Positions 1 through 11,290 of a stretch of DNA of 64,000 nt are shown here, one piece after another. Each line of letters opens with the position of its first letter. The first letter of the stretch is position 1. The notes beneath the pieces are model-generated. The model made no database searches. It saw only the letters and a program-made list of their open reading frames with translations, and was not told the DNA's origin. Made by a program: the position numbers and the translations under genes. Location of the stretch: contig CM077024.1 of the NCBI GenBank assembly GCA_039090855.1, positions 65,371,594 to 65,435,593 on the forward strand. Reading direction: 5' to 3'. This DNA is from Macrothele yani (taxonomy: Eukaryota; Arthropoda; Arachnida; Araneae; Macrothelidae).

Positions 1-53
1 TAAGGAAATACTGTTTCTGTTGAAATTTTATCAATAGAAACAGTATTTCCTTA
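1..53. repeat. Inverted repeat (hairpin) at window edge
   Basis: Arms 1-23 and 31-53 are reverse complements with one mismatch and a 7-base loop. The feature may be the end of a larger foldback element continuing left of the window. No coding content is seen here or in the AT-rich 54-132 stretch. Confidence 0.7.
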
Positions 54-274
54 ATTATTATTTAGATTACAGTGTAATAAATTATTAAATATTCAATCCT
101 TATAAATATATATATTTATAATATCAAAAAATCGAGGTACACTAAAAAATTAGAATTCTTAATATCATATCACGCATAGGTCACATTTTGAAAATACCTG
201 TCCTTTAGCAGTCGATCTTGAAAAGCAATTGGTCAAATGTTGCAAAGTTCTGACAGAAAATCATCCTTATTCTG

Positions 275-1350
275 TTGGGTCGACCAAGGACTTCATCCCG
301 AAAACTCCCTTCATCCATCAATGCTCAAGATTTCTTGTACACCTTTGACGTGAATTCTTCATTTCCTTCAGTTCCATTCTTTGATGCCTACATGCTCATG
401 GTCAAAAAAAAAAACAAAAAAAAACATGGAGCACCAAGAACTTTCTGGGGAACTCATCAAAGATATTTATAACTGTTTTGATTCATTGGGGAAATATTCC
501 TGTTTTGAATATGATGGTGTCTACTACCAACAAAAACAAAGTGTACCAACAGGCTCTTCTCTTTACCCCTTACTTGCTGAAATTTATTTGCAGAATATTT
601 AAAAATTAATTCTTGCCCCATCTCTCTTAAAACCCACCATTTGGTTACGGTATGTTGATGACATCTTCATCATTTGGCCACACCAGAAACACTCACTAAT
701 ACAACTCGTGTCCTCCATAACTACTAAATTCCCATATTTAAAATTCTCATCTCAATAACAAGTTGACAACAATATTAGTTTTCTGGATGTTAACATCAAC
801 ATCAATCCAGACTTTTCACTTGGTCTCTATGTTTACAAGAAACCTTCTGCCACCCGTAATACCATCCCTTACCATTCTCGCACCTTTGAAAAATATAATG
901 GCTGCTATAAAGTCTTACATACAGAGAGCTAACCTTATTTGCAACAGCCCTCCTGCTTTACAAAAAGAATATCAGAACATCATCAACACTGGCAAATTGC
1001 ATGGCCTTCAACCCCTCTTAGTACATAGACTGATTAAGAAATTTGAATTGCAGAACAGAACTACTAGTTTACTGTCAGAACCTTCCACCACTCATCAGTT
1101 TGTTGGCACTTTGCCCTTTAACCTGTCCTTCACTCATAAAGTTTGCTGTATTTTCAGATCTTTTGGCTATAAGGTTGCAGTTAAACCACCTCCACATCTT
1201 CTTAATCTCATCGTTAAAGACAGAAATCCTAATAAACCCGTAGATTTACAAGGTGTCTACTCTATCCCTGTCAACACTTCCATGGATGTTACCCACTACA
1301 TTGATAGTACTTACTGCAGCATTAACCGGCGATTGATGGAACATATCGCT
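275..1350 (+). pseudogene. PLE1 reverse transcriptase and start of GIY-YIG domain (broken)
   Basis: Frames switch several times. Around 380-600 the peptide reads YDGVYYQQKQSVPTGSS then LLAEIYLQN, the RT palm motif before the catalytic site. YVDD, the catalytic aspartate pair, is at 651-662. From 763 the frame contains FLDV-like sequence, a Y-K-K-P-S-A-T-R-N-T segment, and long thumb sequence with SYIQRANLICN. At about 1248-1350 the GIY-YIG domain begins (GVYSIPV ... YIDSTYCSINRRLMEH) and stops abruptly at the hAT end. The domain order is that of Penelope-like proteins. The frameshifts, including a run of A near 410-425, make it a non-functional copy. Confidence 0.85.
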
Positions 1351-4305
1351 CAGGGGCGTACGCAGAAATTTTTTTTGAGGGGGGGCGAAGAATTGGAAGT
1401 TTCTAAAATCCACCAGGACAAAATGGAAGTTAATAAAAAAAAATGTTAATAATAAAAAAAAAGGTATTTCTTTTTAGTTTTTTTAGGTATATAACATACA
1501 AATATACCTAAATTAAGCTGATGAGTACACATTTAAAAAAAGAGTGACAAAACAAATTTCTCCTTGAGAAATAATGAAATCGATTGGACTCACCTAATTC
1601 TTAAAAACTGAGATTTATTCTTCTAGGTATATTTCCGAATTTGTCAATGACTTCTTCATCTTCAACTTGAATGTCTCTATGAATAGATAATAAAGCTAGC
1701 CCATTCAGTCTTGACTCTGATGTACTGTTTCTCAAATAAGATTTCAATTGACAAAGACTGTAAAAGCTTCTTTCCACTGATGCTGTAGTTACAGGAAGAA
1801 TTGCCAAGATGTGAAGCAAAATATAAATGTTGGGAAATAAGTTCTTATTGCATGATGCCAAACTTTTAACTGCGTTTTTGGGGCGCACGTCTGATTTTTC
1901 CCTTTCCCATTTTTGACACCATAATTGATACTCACTTTCTGTTACATCAGAATATCCTAAATCAGATTCATACATTTTCACTGCAGATAATATTTGGGAA
2001 TAATCATTCTTCACAGCAAAAACTGGTAGAATGTTCAATGAAGTTAGTGTTTCTTTTTGTGATTGAAACCTTTCATTTAATGATTCAATTATATCATCCA
2101 CAAAGGGTATAAATATACTTCTGTGGAAATATTCTTCTGGAGTTGAATATGGGACATTGCATCTATTTTTTTGTATACTGTATCTATGTGGAACTTCTTC
2201 TGCTACTTTGAGGCCTACAGCCAATGTTTTTACAGCATCGTAAATTAAGCTGAAAGATTTTTCTGCTTCAGTTCTCATACTGTTTAGCAGTGTTGTAACT
2301 TCTGATATTTTTTCTAATGCATCGACTAAGTCGATTTGCTTGTTTTGAAAGTTTTCAGATAGGTTGTATGTGATGGACAATATTTTACTAAGGACAAAAG
2401 TTGCCACTAGAAATGAAAGCTCACATATAGAGTTGAGCAAAGTGTGTGCTTTGACAGATGATTCTGCTGACTCTTCTTGCTCAATCGCTTCTAAGGATGA
2501 TATAATAGGATGCAGACCTTCTTTAAACATAAGAACAGTATCATGCCTTTGGATCCATCGAGTTTCACATAGAGTTTTCATCTCAACTTTCTTGCAATCA
2601 GGTAGCAGTCGCTGGATACTTTCTTTCAAAACACTGGTACGTTTAGCAGAAGCGTGGAAAAACGAACATGTTTCTGATATAACTCCCATACAGTTCCTTA
2701 TGCTAGGCATTTTGCTAGCATCTGACAAACATAAGTTCAAGGAATGGGACATGCAATGAGTATATATTGCTTTGGGACATTTTTTCTAATACAGGCCTGC
2801 ACTCCACGAAAATGTCATCGCATTGCTGCAGCCCCATCATACCCCTGCCTTCTCATATCGTTCAAATCAAAACCCAATTTCACTAAATTTTTCATTATTG
2901 TTATTGCAAGGGAACAGCCTGTTAAATTTTTCACTGGTATAAAAGCCAGAATATCTTCTCTTAATTTCAGTTCTTCATCAAAATACCTGACGCTCAGTGA
3001 AAACTGTTCTATTTGACTAATGTCAGTTGTTTCATCTGCCAATACTGAAAAAATTTTGAATGCTTTACCTTTGCTACAATTTTCTGTTGAATAAGTTCCC
3101 CAAAGATGTTTATTATTTCATTCTGTATTACTGAACTTGTATACATGCTATTACCTCCACTAGTTTCTAAGTTTTCTTTTAAAATGGCATCTCCAGAATT
3201 TGCACGATATCTTAATAAAGTGTGAAAATTGCCATCATTATTTGCTGGTTTCTCAAGCGAAATTCTTCCAGAATCAACTTTTCCCCTAAGAGGTATCTGC
3301 TGCCTTCCACATAATCTAATTGTTTACACAAACGTAATCAACATTTTCCTGTTGTCAGTTATCTCTTGCTTTTTCTGTTTATTCATTTGTAAAATTACAC
3401 TATCCTGTTTTTTATGAATTATTGATGCAATATTTTCAGCTGCCAATACAGCCTTTTTGTGATATTTATTTTTTTCATGTTTTTTTTTATATTTCCCTCA
3501 CATCTTTTAAATCGGTACTAGGCTTTGTAACGAGGCTACCCAAAGTCTGATATTTGCCTTTACCAGCAACATCTTTTTCGTAAAATAAAACACAATAATT
3601 ACAAAATGAACCTTCTTTCAGACGTGAATATGACAGCCACTTATACTCTTCTAGGCATTTAATTTGGAATGTTCTCATATGATTTTTATTGCGACTGGAA
3701 CTGATTTTTTTAGGGAATCTATATTTCGCAGTAGGTTTCCATATGCTATGTAACAAATCAACTTTTTTCTCGTCGCTCAAAGAATTAACAAGCTCACTGT
3801 TACCTGCAAACAATTCTATGTCGTTCGAATCTGAAATGTTTTCAGACTTTTCATTACCATCTGCATCTCCATCATTTGTCATGCGTATTGGTTGAAGCTC
3901 ATAATTTTCCGGATTACTCCCGCTTTCAATGCATTGGTTTGGAACTTCAATATCAGTGGGTTCAGCTAGTGTTTCAGTTTCCACAGCTCTTTTTTAGTTA
4001 CAGAAAGTCAACAGACTTTGTTGATGAAATCGTTTCATTTTTTAAATAACCTTAAACTGTTTTAAGAAGCTGTGGGAAAGGGCGAATAAATACTGATTTT
4101 TAATTACAAGGATACAGACAAAACAGAAGTTTCACTTTCTCACTCCGTTTGAAAATGAAAGAATCCATCCACATGGTCAACGCACAGCTCGTAATCAGTA
4201 AAGTATCAAAACAGGTGGTTAGGCAGTGAAGTGAGGTGTCGAGTGTCACTGCACGTGTCCTAGGAATGACCGGCGCCAGGCAGAGAGGAGCGGTGACACG
4301 TTACA
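1351..4305 (-). mobile_element. hAT DNA transposon inserted in PLE1
   Basis: The left end begins CAGGGGCGTACGCAG at 1351, the usual start of hAT elements of the zinc-finger-MYM/52-kDa-repressor-like group. The 8 bp before it (ATATCGCT, 1343-1350) resembles the right flank (CATCGCT, near 4308-4313), the expected 8-bp hAT target duplication, imperfectly kept. The right terminal repeat is decayed: a GGAGCGGTGACACGTTAC-like segment at 4287-4304 lacks the expected mirror of the left end. The transposase is on the - strand. PLE1 protein sequence resumes directly after the right end, so the hAT inserted into an existing PLE. Confidence 0.8.
1601..3984 (-). pseudogene. hAT transposase (TTF zinc finger, DUF4371, dimerization domain)
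   Basis: Read on the - strand in three blocks. 3984-3487: acidic N-terminus, then a TTF-type zinc finger (KYRFPKK ... WLSYSRLKEGSFCNYCVLF). 3420-2815: DUF4371-like core, with GNFHTLLRYRANSGDAILKE then ADETTDIS, where the first catalytic aspartate is expected, and GYDGAAAM. 2752-1601: one 383-residue frame with ETRWIQRH, and the C-terminal dimerization motif TTASVERSFYSLCQLKSYLR near residues 325-344. The blocks are in different frames, so the copy is inactive although most of the family's length survives. It resembles the ZMYM1/52-kDa-repressor-like transposases common in animal genomes. Confidence 0.85.
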
Positions 4306-4543
4306 CCATCGCTGATGTTAAGAAAGGCAACCCTTCCACCTGCCTTTCAATTTTATTTATCGGCGATACGTCCGCGATTCCCATTTGGCAAAATGTTAAA
4401 TGTATCGCTCTGTTCAGCAATCGAGAAGCCCTCAGGTACCGTAAAAGCATTGAAATCTACCTTACCCCTAACACTTGCAATACAGATGCACGTTTTCACA
4501 TCCCTATCATTTGGAAAGCTATTTTGAAATCTGGCAACAACTA
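4306..4543 (+). pseudogene. PLE1 GIY-YIG domain, C-terminal half
   Basis: Resumes the domain interrupted at 1350: KGNPSTCLSILFIGDTSAIP, then a W-x-N-x-K-C-I-A-L-F segment, RYRKSIEIYLT, and a terminal PIIWKAILKSGNN before TAA (4541-4543). The same succession appears in the PLE4 copies near 55230-56237, which supports the assignment and fixes the hAT insertion point inside the nuclease domain. Confidence 0.85.
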
Positions 4544-4580
4544 ATGCGTATACCACATGGTTCATTCCACGTGTTTCATT

Positions 4581-4616
4581 CCATGGCTGATAAAGGTAGA
4601 AATCACTACCAAAATG
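4581..4616 (+). ncRNA. Hammerhead-ribozyme-like core in PLE1 3' region
   Basis: CTGATAA (4587-4593) is followed by a 5-bp stem GGTAG/CTACC (4595-4599, 4606-4610), a 6-base loop, and AAAA in place of GAAA. This matches the hammerhead order CUGANGA, stem II, GAAA, with one change in each core box. PLEs are known to carry hammerhead motifs in their terminal repeats. Probably inactive. Confidence 0.5.
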
Positions 4617-4734
4617 TCCCACCACTTATAATTTCTTAACATAGCCTATGCATGATATGATGATATTAAGAATTCTAATTTTTTGTGTGTTATGGGTTTC
4701 ACTGCCAATCCTTCTCACTATGACCGAGGTACAC

Positions 4735-5069
4735 ATGGTTCATATCGCGAAATGGCGAAAATTATGCTTTAAAAAGTGTTAGTGCTGCAATTAATGTAGG
4801 ATGAGTAAATGTTGTATTCACACATTAATTTGCTTACAACGTTAAATTCTTTCAAAGCTCAGTAATTTTTGCCTAAAAACCTTTTTAGGTGTCTTTGACT
4901 TCATATCATAGTCAAAAAGATAGTGACAAATTATTATCAGTATATGTGTGTGAAGATAAATGTGTGAAAGTATAATCCCAGTATTTCTGTTTGTAAAGAA
5001 ATTTGACTGTATTCTAATTTTTTTTAAGGGAATCAGTTATTTCTATTTATTTTTATTTTTTGTTTTCAG
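4735..5069. other. Intron sequence upstream of SORD exon
   Basis: AT-rich sequence between PLE1 and the exon at 5070. It ends in a pyrimidine-rich tract and a TTTTCAG splice acceptor at 5063-5069. No other feature seen. Confidence 0.6.
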
Positions 5070-5135
5070 GTCCAATAGGCCTTGTGAATCTTTTGACTGC
5101 GAAAGCAATGGGAGCATCAAAAGTTTGTGTTACAG
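5070..5135 (+). CDS. SORD: Sorbitol dehydrogenase, internal exon (Rossmann fold start)
   Basis: Exon bounded by TTTTCAG (ending 5069) and a donor GTAATG (from 5136). It encodes GPIGLVNLLTAKAMGASKV followed by CVT, the first glycine codon being split with the previous exon. G-P-I-G is the end of the glycine-rich NAD-binding loop of medium-chain dehydrogenases, and L-x-x-x-x-A-K-A-M-G-A is typical of polyol dehydrogenases. It ends in phase 1 (G|AT gives Asp in the next exon), the acidic residue at the end of beta-2 that favours NAD over NADP. The catalytic zinc-domain exons must lie left of the window. SORD oxidises sorbitol to fructose in the cytosol (family knowledge). Confidence 0.9.
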
Positions 5136-5789
5136 GTAATGAACATTGCTTTATGTTTTTTGTAACAAGAATGATGCTTCCAAATATAGTGGAACCCTTA
5201 GTTAAACCCCATGTTTGGCATTTTTCTGCATCTGCACTGTTTTCCTGAATCTCACTTTTAAGTTCGTAAAGTTAATGTAAAAATTCCCTGTTTAATTGTT
5301 CTGCAGGTGAAACTACAAATGACAGTAATTTTGTACTAAGAATAACTGGGTTGTGTCTATTTTCAATCTGATGTATAAGATTTGCTAATTCTTCCCTCAG
5401 GAAGAATAATGTGGTAGATGCACCATCCAAGTGAAAATTTGGACTACAAAAAAAAAAAAAAAAAGGTGGGAGCTTGAAAATATGGTAAGATTTATTTGTA
5501 TCGAGTTCCTGTAAAGATTTATTCCTTCTTCGAGAAACAGAGTTATCATGCCAAACACAAATGTCTACCTGTACCCCCTGGTAAGAAAATTAACACATCT
5601 GCAGACTAGGATCAAGTAAGGAGTCATAGCATAATCCTTCTGATTAATAATCAAAGTTTATGTTCTTCATGGCATAATTTAATGCATTGTCTTCTGAATA
5701 TTTTCAAATAATTCATATCGTAGGGCTAAATATGAACATATTAGTACATTGATGGCCAAAAATTTGAGTTCATCAAAAATACCAATATT
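5136..5789. other. SORD intron, non-repetitive part
   Basis: AT-rich sequence with an A-tract at about 5449-5464. No gene or clear terminal repeat was recognised before the PLE2 inverted arm. Confidence 0.5.
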
Positions 5790-5932
5790 TTGAGTAAAAA
5801 CAAAAACATTCATAATTATAGATACAAGTTCAGAAGCTGTAATTCATTGAAAAAACTTCTCATGATTAAAACTCTCCACATGTTACTCTAGAACTATTTG
5901 TGTACCAAATGCATCATAGAAAAAAGGATCTT

Positions 5933-7362
5933 AAGGCTATATTTCTGTATCTGGCCTGCATCGTCTGCTCAACAGAGCAAGTACCAATGAGTAGCGCTTC
6001 CGCTGCTTCTACGCTGAGACTGATAATTACATTGCATCACCACCACTTGCTTCGTGCATGAAGTCCATTCGCTTACTTGTATTGCCCCTGATTCTGTAAG
6101 TGCTGCTTCATGTTTTTTCTGTTGTTCTTTCTGCTGTAAGTACTGATTCGTGTTTCTTCTGTTGTTATTCTTTCTGTGTGCGTTTTTACCATGTGAAATT
6201 GGAAGCGCTTTATTCAAGAAGTTGCCCATGGTGATGAGACTTGTGTTTCGTGGTGTGAGTGGCAGGGATTGATTCCAACCAGTAGAACATGTTTGGAAGG
6301 TCATCCAATGACTGAGTCAAATAGGTCTCATCATTATAGACAATTCAGGTGTCAGAGGAATCATGTTTCAGGGAAATCTGAGCATTCTTCCTGTGCACTT
6401 GGGACATGGTTTCACGATATTCGTATTCCTATCGATAAGGTGATGACTCTTGTGTGTTGTTTCGCCACAGGATTGTCCTACGATGATGCCATTGAGGAAT
6501 CTTCCCAGGGTAGTGTTACCACGTCCACTGAGGCAGTTAGCAACTATTATCAGTATTGCAGAGAACTAATCTCAGAATTCATGGTAACCTCCCAAGAAGA
6601 TGAAGGAGAACTTGGTGGTGAAGGAATGATCATTGAAGTCGATGAGATGAAGGTTGGGAAGGGCAAATACAACTGCGGTTGCCTCATTAAGGGCACCTGG
6701 ATCCTTGGTATCTTGGAACGTGATACCAAGCGATTCAGGGTCAAGATCTGCGAGCACATTGCTGCCACTCATACACAAACGTCTACAACCACAAACTACT
6801 GTCATGACAGATCAGTGGGCTGCTATCGTAACCTCAGAAGCTGTGGATACGAACATCTGACAGTTAACCACTCACTGAACTTTGTGGATCCTAGTACTGG
6901 GGCTCATACCCAAGGTGTTGAGAGCAATTGGTGACCTCTCCAACACAACTTAAGGATGTAACTAACAAACTTCAATTGGCAGACCAAAAATATTTATTCG
7001 AACAAAACTGTCGTCTTTCATCAGAACATTGCTTTTGAGGTCATGATTCGGATCATAAAATAGTTCTTTCCTGGACGTAATTTATTTAATTATGTGCCAG
7101 AAAGACAGGTTTTAATTCTGCATGAAACAAGTCTTCCATCCCTGTAAATGTTTCAGAATACGAACAAAATCATCCATCATGAAAGGCCCTTAAGGGCCAG
7201 CTAGAATACCTCAAAAACATTTGTATTCTGGATACACTGCACGCTCTGTTTTTCATGTCACCCGAAGGATGGCAGCACTGTATCACTCAGGAAAGATATT
7301 ACCTGCGATTCCACATTGCTCTATTGCAGCAGATGATACAGGCTAGATATGGAAGTGCATCT
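5933..7362 (+). mobile_element. Merlin-type DNA transposon
   Basis: The first and last ~45 bp are imperfect inverted repeats (the left reads GGCTATATTTCTGTATCTGG; the right complement has CCATATCTAGCCTGTATC). GATCTT at 5927-5932 and 7363-7368 is the core of the expected 8-9 bp target duplication. Removing the element restores continuity of the PLE2 left arm with its mirror at 16130-16200, which confirms the boundaries. It encodes an ISXO2/IS1016-like transposase on the + strand. Confidence 0.8.
6190..6934 (+). pseudogene. Merlin (IS1016/ISXO2-like) transposase
   Basis: From about 6197 the + strand reads W-K-R-F-I-Q-E-V then a Cys-containing N-terminus, followed by EGMIIEVDEMKVGKGKYNCG (about 6621-6680). 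There the V-D-E is the first catalytic acidic residue of the DDE fold and G-K-x-K-Y-N is the family signature. W-I-L-G-I-L-E-R-D follows. After a frame disruption near 6750-6830, GYEHLTVNHSLNFVDP and GAHTQGVESNW appear, the conserved C-terminal block. The disruption and the stop at 6932-6934 leave it non-functional. ISXO2-domain proteins are DDE transposases shared by bacterial IS1016 and animal Merlin elements. Confidence 0.85.
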
Positions 7363-8010
7363 GATCTTTACAGAAGTTAATACTCACACCATTTACTGAA
7401 GAATTTAGGATACTGGTAACTAAAAATTTGTATTCTTCACACAGGCAATTTCGAAGATAAAAAAAGGAGTTATTTTGGGGTTGAATAAAGAATGTGGGAA
7501 TTACTATCTCAAGATTTATGAACATGATAAAGACAACTATACCAACCATATTTAAACAAGTACTGGTGTTTCTGTTAAAGTGTAAATTCTGTTGATTTCT
7601 TACCTCAAAAACATTTGAGGTAAGAACAACAATAATTCCCACTACCAGCCATTACAGAAATTGATGCCAGAGTATCTGAATAGATCTTCATTTGAATTAA
7701 TACAAATCCAGATGACAGCATTGCATAAGGGTATTAAATTTGCTCCACCTCATCTTGAAAAAACAGAAACATATATTCCCCTTTAGGAAAATATTTTAGG
7801 CAATATCAGTCCATGCCTTTCAAAACCCATTGCAGTTTAAACTATATTGGACAATTAAAAAAATACATCTACAAGAAACTAATAAAAAAATCAAAGACAT
7901 GTAATAAATTCAGATATGAAAGACAAGAACTTTTAGAACTTAAACATTATCCAACCCTTAATATCATCGAAGCATAGAAGAGAAAACAACTTATAATAAT
8001 GGGCTATTGT

Positions 8011-8040
8011 GGGCTCATACCCAAGGTGTTGAGAGCAATT
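8011..8040 (+). repeat. 30-bp copy of Merlin transposase sequence inside PLE2
   Basis: These 30 bases are identical to 6900-6929, part of the conserved GAHTQGVESN block of the Merlin transposase. They sit alone in PLE2 RT-region sequence with no Merlin ends nearby, as expected for filler DNA copied during break repair. Confidence 0.75.
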
Positions 8041-8062
8041 TTTATTACCTTCAGAAAGCAAA

Positions 8063-8584
8063 ATGGAATGTGCTATCTCTCAGTTAGCAATTGAAGCCAT
8101 AGATAAAGATCCTACAGACAGACTTATTAAGAAATTAGCTAGTGTACATAACCCAATTTGTAAAACACAGGTTCCAAGAGAAGCAGGAATTCCAAGGATT
8201 TTTGGCAAGTTGAAAACACACAAAGATGGTGAACCTTTGCATGTAATTGTCTCCAAGAACAATTTCTCCCATATCTAACTTAAAAGGAAATTATTCAAAT
8301 TTTTGGCACCACACTTCATGTACAGTAACACTTCATGTGTGTCTAATAGTTTGGAGTTTATTTATATGCTTAAATCCTTCAAATTACGCAGTGAAGACTA
8401 CCAATTAGTAAACATGGATGTTGAGTCAATGTTTCCAAATGCCCCTGTTGAAGAAGCAATTCAAATTATTGAGTACAAACTTTATGAGAAAGTCATTCTA
8501 CAACTAGCACAAGTGAGAGAACTTATAGAAATGTAAGTTACCTACACAATAATTATTACTTTCAGTTTTGTGACAAAATATATC
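8063..8584 (+). pseudogene. PLE2 reverse transcriptase, fingers and first palm motif
   Basis: The + strand reads AGIPRIFGKLKTHKDGEPLH then V-I-V-S-K-N, the PLE fingers motif (usually P-K-x-Y-G-L-P-K-x-H-K). After a stop at 8276, YQLVNMDVESMFPNAPVEEA (8400-8459) carries the first catalytic aspartate of the RT palm (D-V-x-S-x-F-x-N-x-P). The sequence is cut at 8584 by an RTE-like LINE and resumes at 12708 with RQMAGAPMGSPLS, so the interrupted region is the RT palm. Confidence 0.85.
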
Positions 8585-8836
8585 TTGGAGAGGTGCCAGC
8601 TGTTCTGTGTGACATTGGCGAAAAGACCCCAACTCACTGGGTTTTCTTCCAGAATCCTTAGGTGGAATGACCAACTGGAACTGTCAGCTGTGGGCTAATC
8701 CCCCACTCTGATTTACTTACCTAATTAAAAAGACACAAAGAAATGAAAAAATGACTCAAGTGTGTGATACGGTGGACCTACCCCACTTGAGCAGGATGGT
8801 CCACAATGGAACACACCTGGAAATTCTAAAAGGCGC

Positions 8837-9161
8837 ATGAAAAAGAGATCACGGTTCAGTGAGTGTAAGATTGGTGTATGGAATACTAGAGGTATAAATG
8901 GCAAGATGAATGAGATGATTGAAGAAATGAATAAGCATAAATTGGATGTCCTGTGTGTAAGTGAAACCAAAAAGAAGGAAATTGGGGCAGAAGAAGTGAA
9001 TGACACGGTGACTGTATGGTCTGGAGTATTAGATAATGTTAGGGGACAAGCTGGTGTAGGTGTGATTTTAAGTGAAAAGATAAAGAACAACTTGACCCAT
9101 TACAGCTACATTAGTGAGATAATTATTTGGATATATCTGAAAGTAAAACTTCAGATAATAG
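8837..9161 (+). pseudogene. LINE endonuclease, N-terminal part
   Basis: CKIGVWNTRGINGKMNEMIE is followed by LDVLCVSETKKKE, the N-G-R and E-T-K catalytic blocks of apurinic/apyrimidinic-type endonucleases (often annotated craniofacial development protein 2-like in animals). The domain continues in frame after the MITE at 9164-10761 is removed. Confidence 0.85.
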
Positions 9162-9163
9162 TA

Positions 9164-10761
9164 CCGTAATTTTTAGGCTAAGAGCTGCGACTCTTATGTT
9201 ACTAAAAGTGAAATTTTTCGGGTGTACAGCCCTTATGCCGAATTTGTTTTCGATAAGTCTGTTTCTTCCCAACTTTTTTTTTTTTCATGCAGATGCTTAA
9301 TAAATTTTTTCAAGCGTCTTTTTTTTTTTCACAGACTCGACTGTGATCGCCCCCCCCTTTCTACTCATACGTTAGACGCATCTATTTAAACGATAACTCC
9401 GCTGTCCTGATGTTGGTTTAGATGGGAAAGTGGGGAGGACTGACTCAAATGCCTTTTGCGTGGGGGATGAAATGGGAACGTAAGCACATAGACCAGTAGC
9501 GTGACGTCAGAGGCTTCTGTGGAAAGCAGCACGTCCAGGGTATCTCTTTCGTTGGCTGCAGCATACATCATGCAGGAAGGTGCGATGCAACCAAGGGAAG
9601 GAACGTTGATTTTCACTGGGGTAGGGAAACCGGTTTGATGGACACTTGAACAAAAGCTTAAGAACATGAACAATGCAAAAGCCTGTCACGGGATGATTCC
9701 ATTAGCAGTGACCTATTCCAAACAATACTGGCGGGACGGAAAGACAAATTCTGTTCACTCTTCTTCATTAATTTGGCATGCGATACAGGTGTTTCTTTGC
9801 TCTGTGCTCCTGAATTTTGCTTCATTTTTTTTTTTTTTTTTTTTTTTTACTGACAATAGTGGAAGTTGAAGGCTTCAATTGGAAATGCTTTCTCACTAAT
9901 AAGCGCTGTAGCATTATCATCTGATGTTAACAATGGGTAATTAATTTAATACTTAGCTGTGAAGATTTTAGCGATAAAATCTTCACAAACGCAAAAGAAG
10001 GAAGAGCTTTCCCATTCATATAAAAGCGAAACTCAACGCGAAGGCTCAGTGCGCAGTAAATTAAAGTAGGTCAAACCACTTGAAAGAAAAAAAGCGAGAA
10101 AGCGGAGACACCGATGTTTTGAAGTGTTCGCGGCGAGATCCACGAACACGTGCGAGGCAGCTGGTAAAAGGAAGAAGTGTAAACCAATTTCATTCTAACA
10201 AAAACATCTGTAGATGAGAACATAGAAGGAACATATTATTAAAGAAAACATTAATCGAAAGCATTACAAGCGATAATTTATAAGTTAATTACTTCTAAGA
10301 CAGATTCTATTGCGGTGAACAGAGTACCATCCCTGTAGCAGACATGCACATTGAATGGAATTTAGACAGTTGTGCAGTTTTATGAGCAATGTGATATTCT
10401 AACGGGAATCTTATGATTAACTGCGATTTATATTGATTACATAAATGGTTTTGAGCATTTAATAAAAGCAAACAAATAACATCATTAGCATGATTAATAA
10501 AAAATGTATAAATAAAAGCTTTTGCCAGTATGAAAAAATAAGTGCATAAAGCAGATCGACACTGAGTTGCCGAATCAGCCTTTGAAGTATACATATCACG
10601 TTTCGTGTGAGTTAATTCATGAAAATAAGGAAGATAATTTAGTTTTCTGTGCAGCACCACGACTTCACAGGTGGCCCTTATGGCAACTTTTGCTTCCAAG
10701 ATCACAAAATTTCTCACCTGCAGCCCTTACACCGATGCGGCTCTTAGTCCGAAAATTACGG
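9164..10761. mobile_element. Pogo-type non-autonomous transposon (MITE A)
   Basis: The ends are inverted repeats: left CCGTAATTTTTAGGCTAAGA; right complement CCGTAATTTTCGGACTAAGA. TA dinucleotides at 9162-9163 and 10762-10763 form the target duplication, and its removal gives an open LINE endonuclease frame across the joint. No transposase was recognised in the 1.6 kb interior, which has T-tracts at about 9825-9849. The terminal motif matches MITE B (32731-33719) for the first ~13 bases, suggesting the same mobilising transposase. Confidence 0.75.
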
Positions 10762-11290
10762 TAATTGTTGTAGTGTATGCTCCTTGTGACTCAGAACCTT
10801 TTGATAGGAAGGAGGATTTCTGGAATGAGCTAAAAGCTGTTTTGAGCCAGTTTGGTGCTAAAGAGAAAGTTATAACAGCAGGGGATTTCAGTGCTCGAGT
10901 AGGTGTGAAGAATGCAATTTCTGACAATGTTCTGGGTAAGTATAATGATCCTTGTGTAAATGATAATAGTGAAAGATTAATTGAACTTTGCATTGAGAAT
11001 GGTTTGTGTGTATCTAATACGTTTTTCAACCACAAGTATATCCACACATATAATTGAGAAAATTGTACTGCTTGGTCAAAAGAGTGTTATAGATTTTGTT
11101 GTTTACGATCAGCATCTGGAACACTTAGTTGTTGACACTTGTGTGATGAGAGGTGCAGATGTTGGCTCTTATCATTACTTGGTAGTGCCGCGAGTGAAAC
11201 TGAATGTTGGTTGGAGGAAAAGGCCTAGGATGGAAAGAATAAAGATTGAAAGGCTTCCTGAGTATCATCAGCATTATGCTAACTTACTCA
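10762..11290 (+). pseudogene. LINE endonuclease, C-terminal part
   Basis: IVVVYAPCDSEPF leads to KVITAGDFSARVGVKN, the G-D-F-N/S-A catalytic block (usually G-D-F-N-A-x-V-G). After a frame change near 11050, VIDFVVYDQHLEHLVVDTCV and RGADVGSYHYLVV appear; the family normally has S-D-H-x-L-V, so the catalytic His is displaced or mutated here. The domain is recognisable but broken. Confidence 0.85.

Larger units (their letters stand above)
133..4734 (+). mobile_element. Penelope-like element PLE1 with 10-bp target duplication
   Basis: A 10-bp direct repeat, CGAGGTACAC, occurs at 133-142 and 4725-4734 and brackets the element, so it is read as the target-site duplication. Inside it an inverted repeat links 144-180 with 4645-4684. 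Coding remnants run on the + strand: reverse transcriptase at about 275-1250, then a GIY-YIG endonuclease split by a hAT insertion (1351-4305). One inverted arm abuts the target duplication directly; the other is separated from it by about 40 bp. Penelope-like elements (PLEs) are known to encode RT plus GIY-YIG and to carry direct or inverted terminal repeats (pLTRs). The element lies upstream of the first visible SORD exon, presumably in an intron. Confidence 0.85.

Noticed and set aside
763..1449. End of the PLE1 frame after 1350
   Set aside because: Codons after 1350 read into the hAT end and are not PLE protein.
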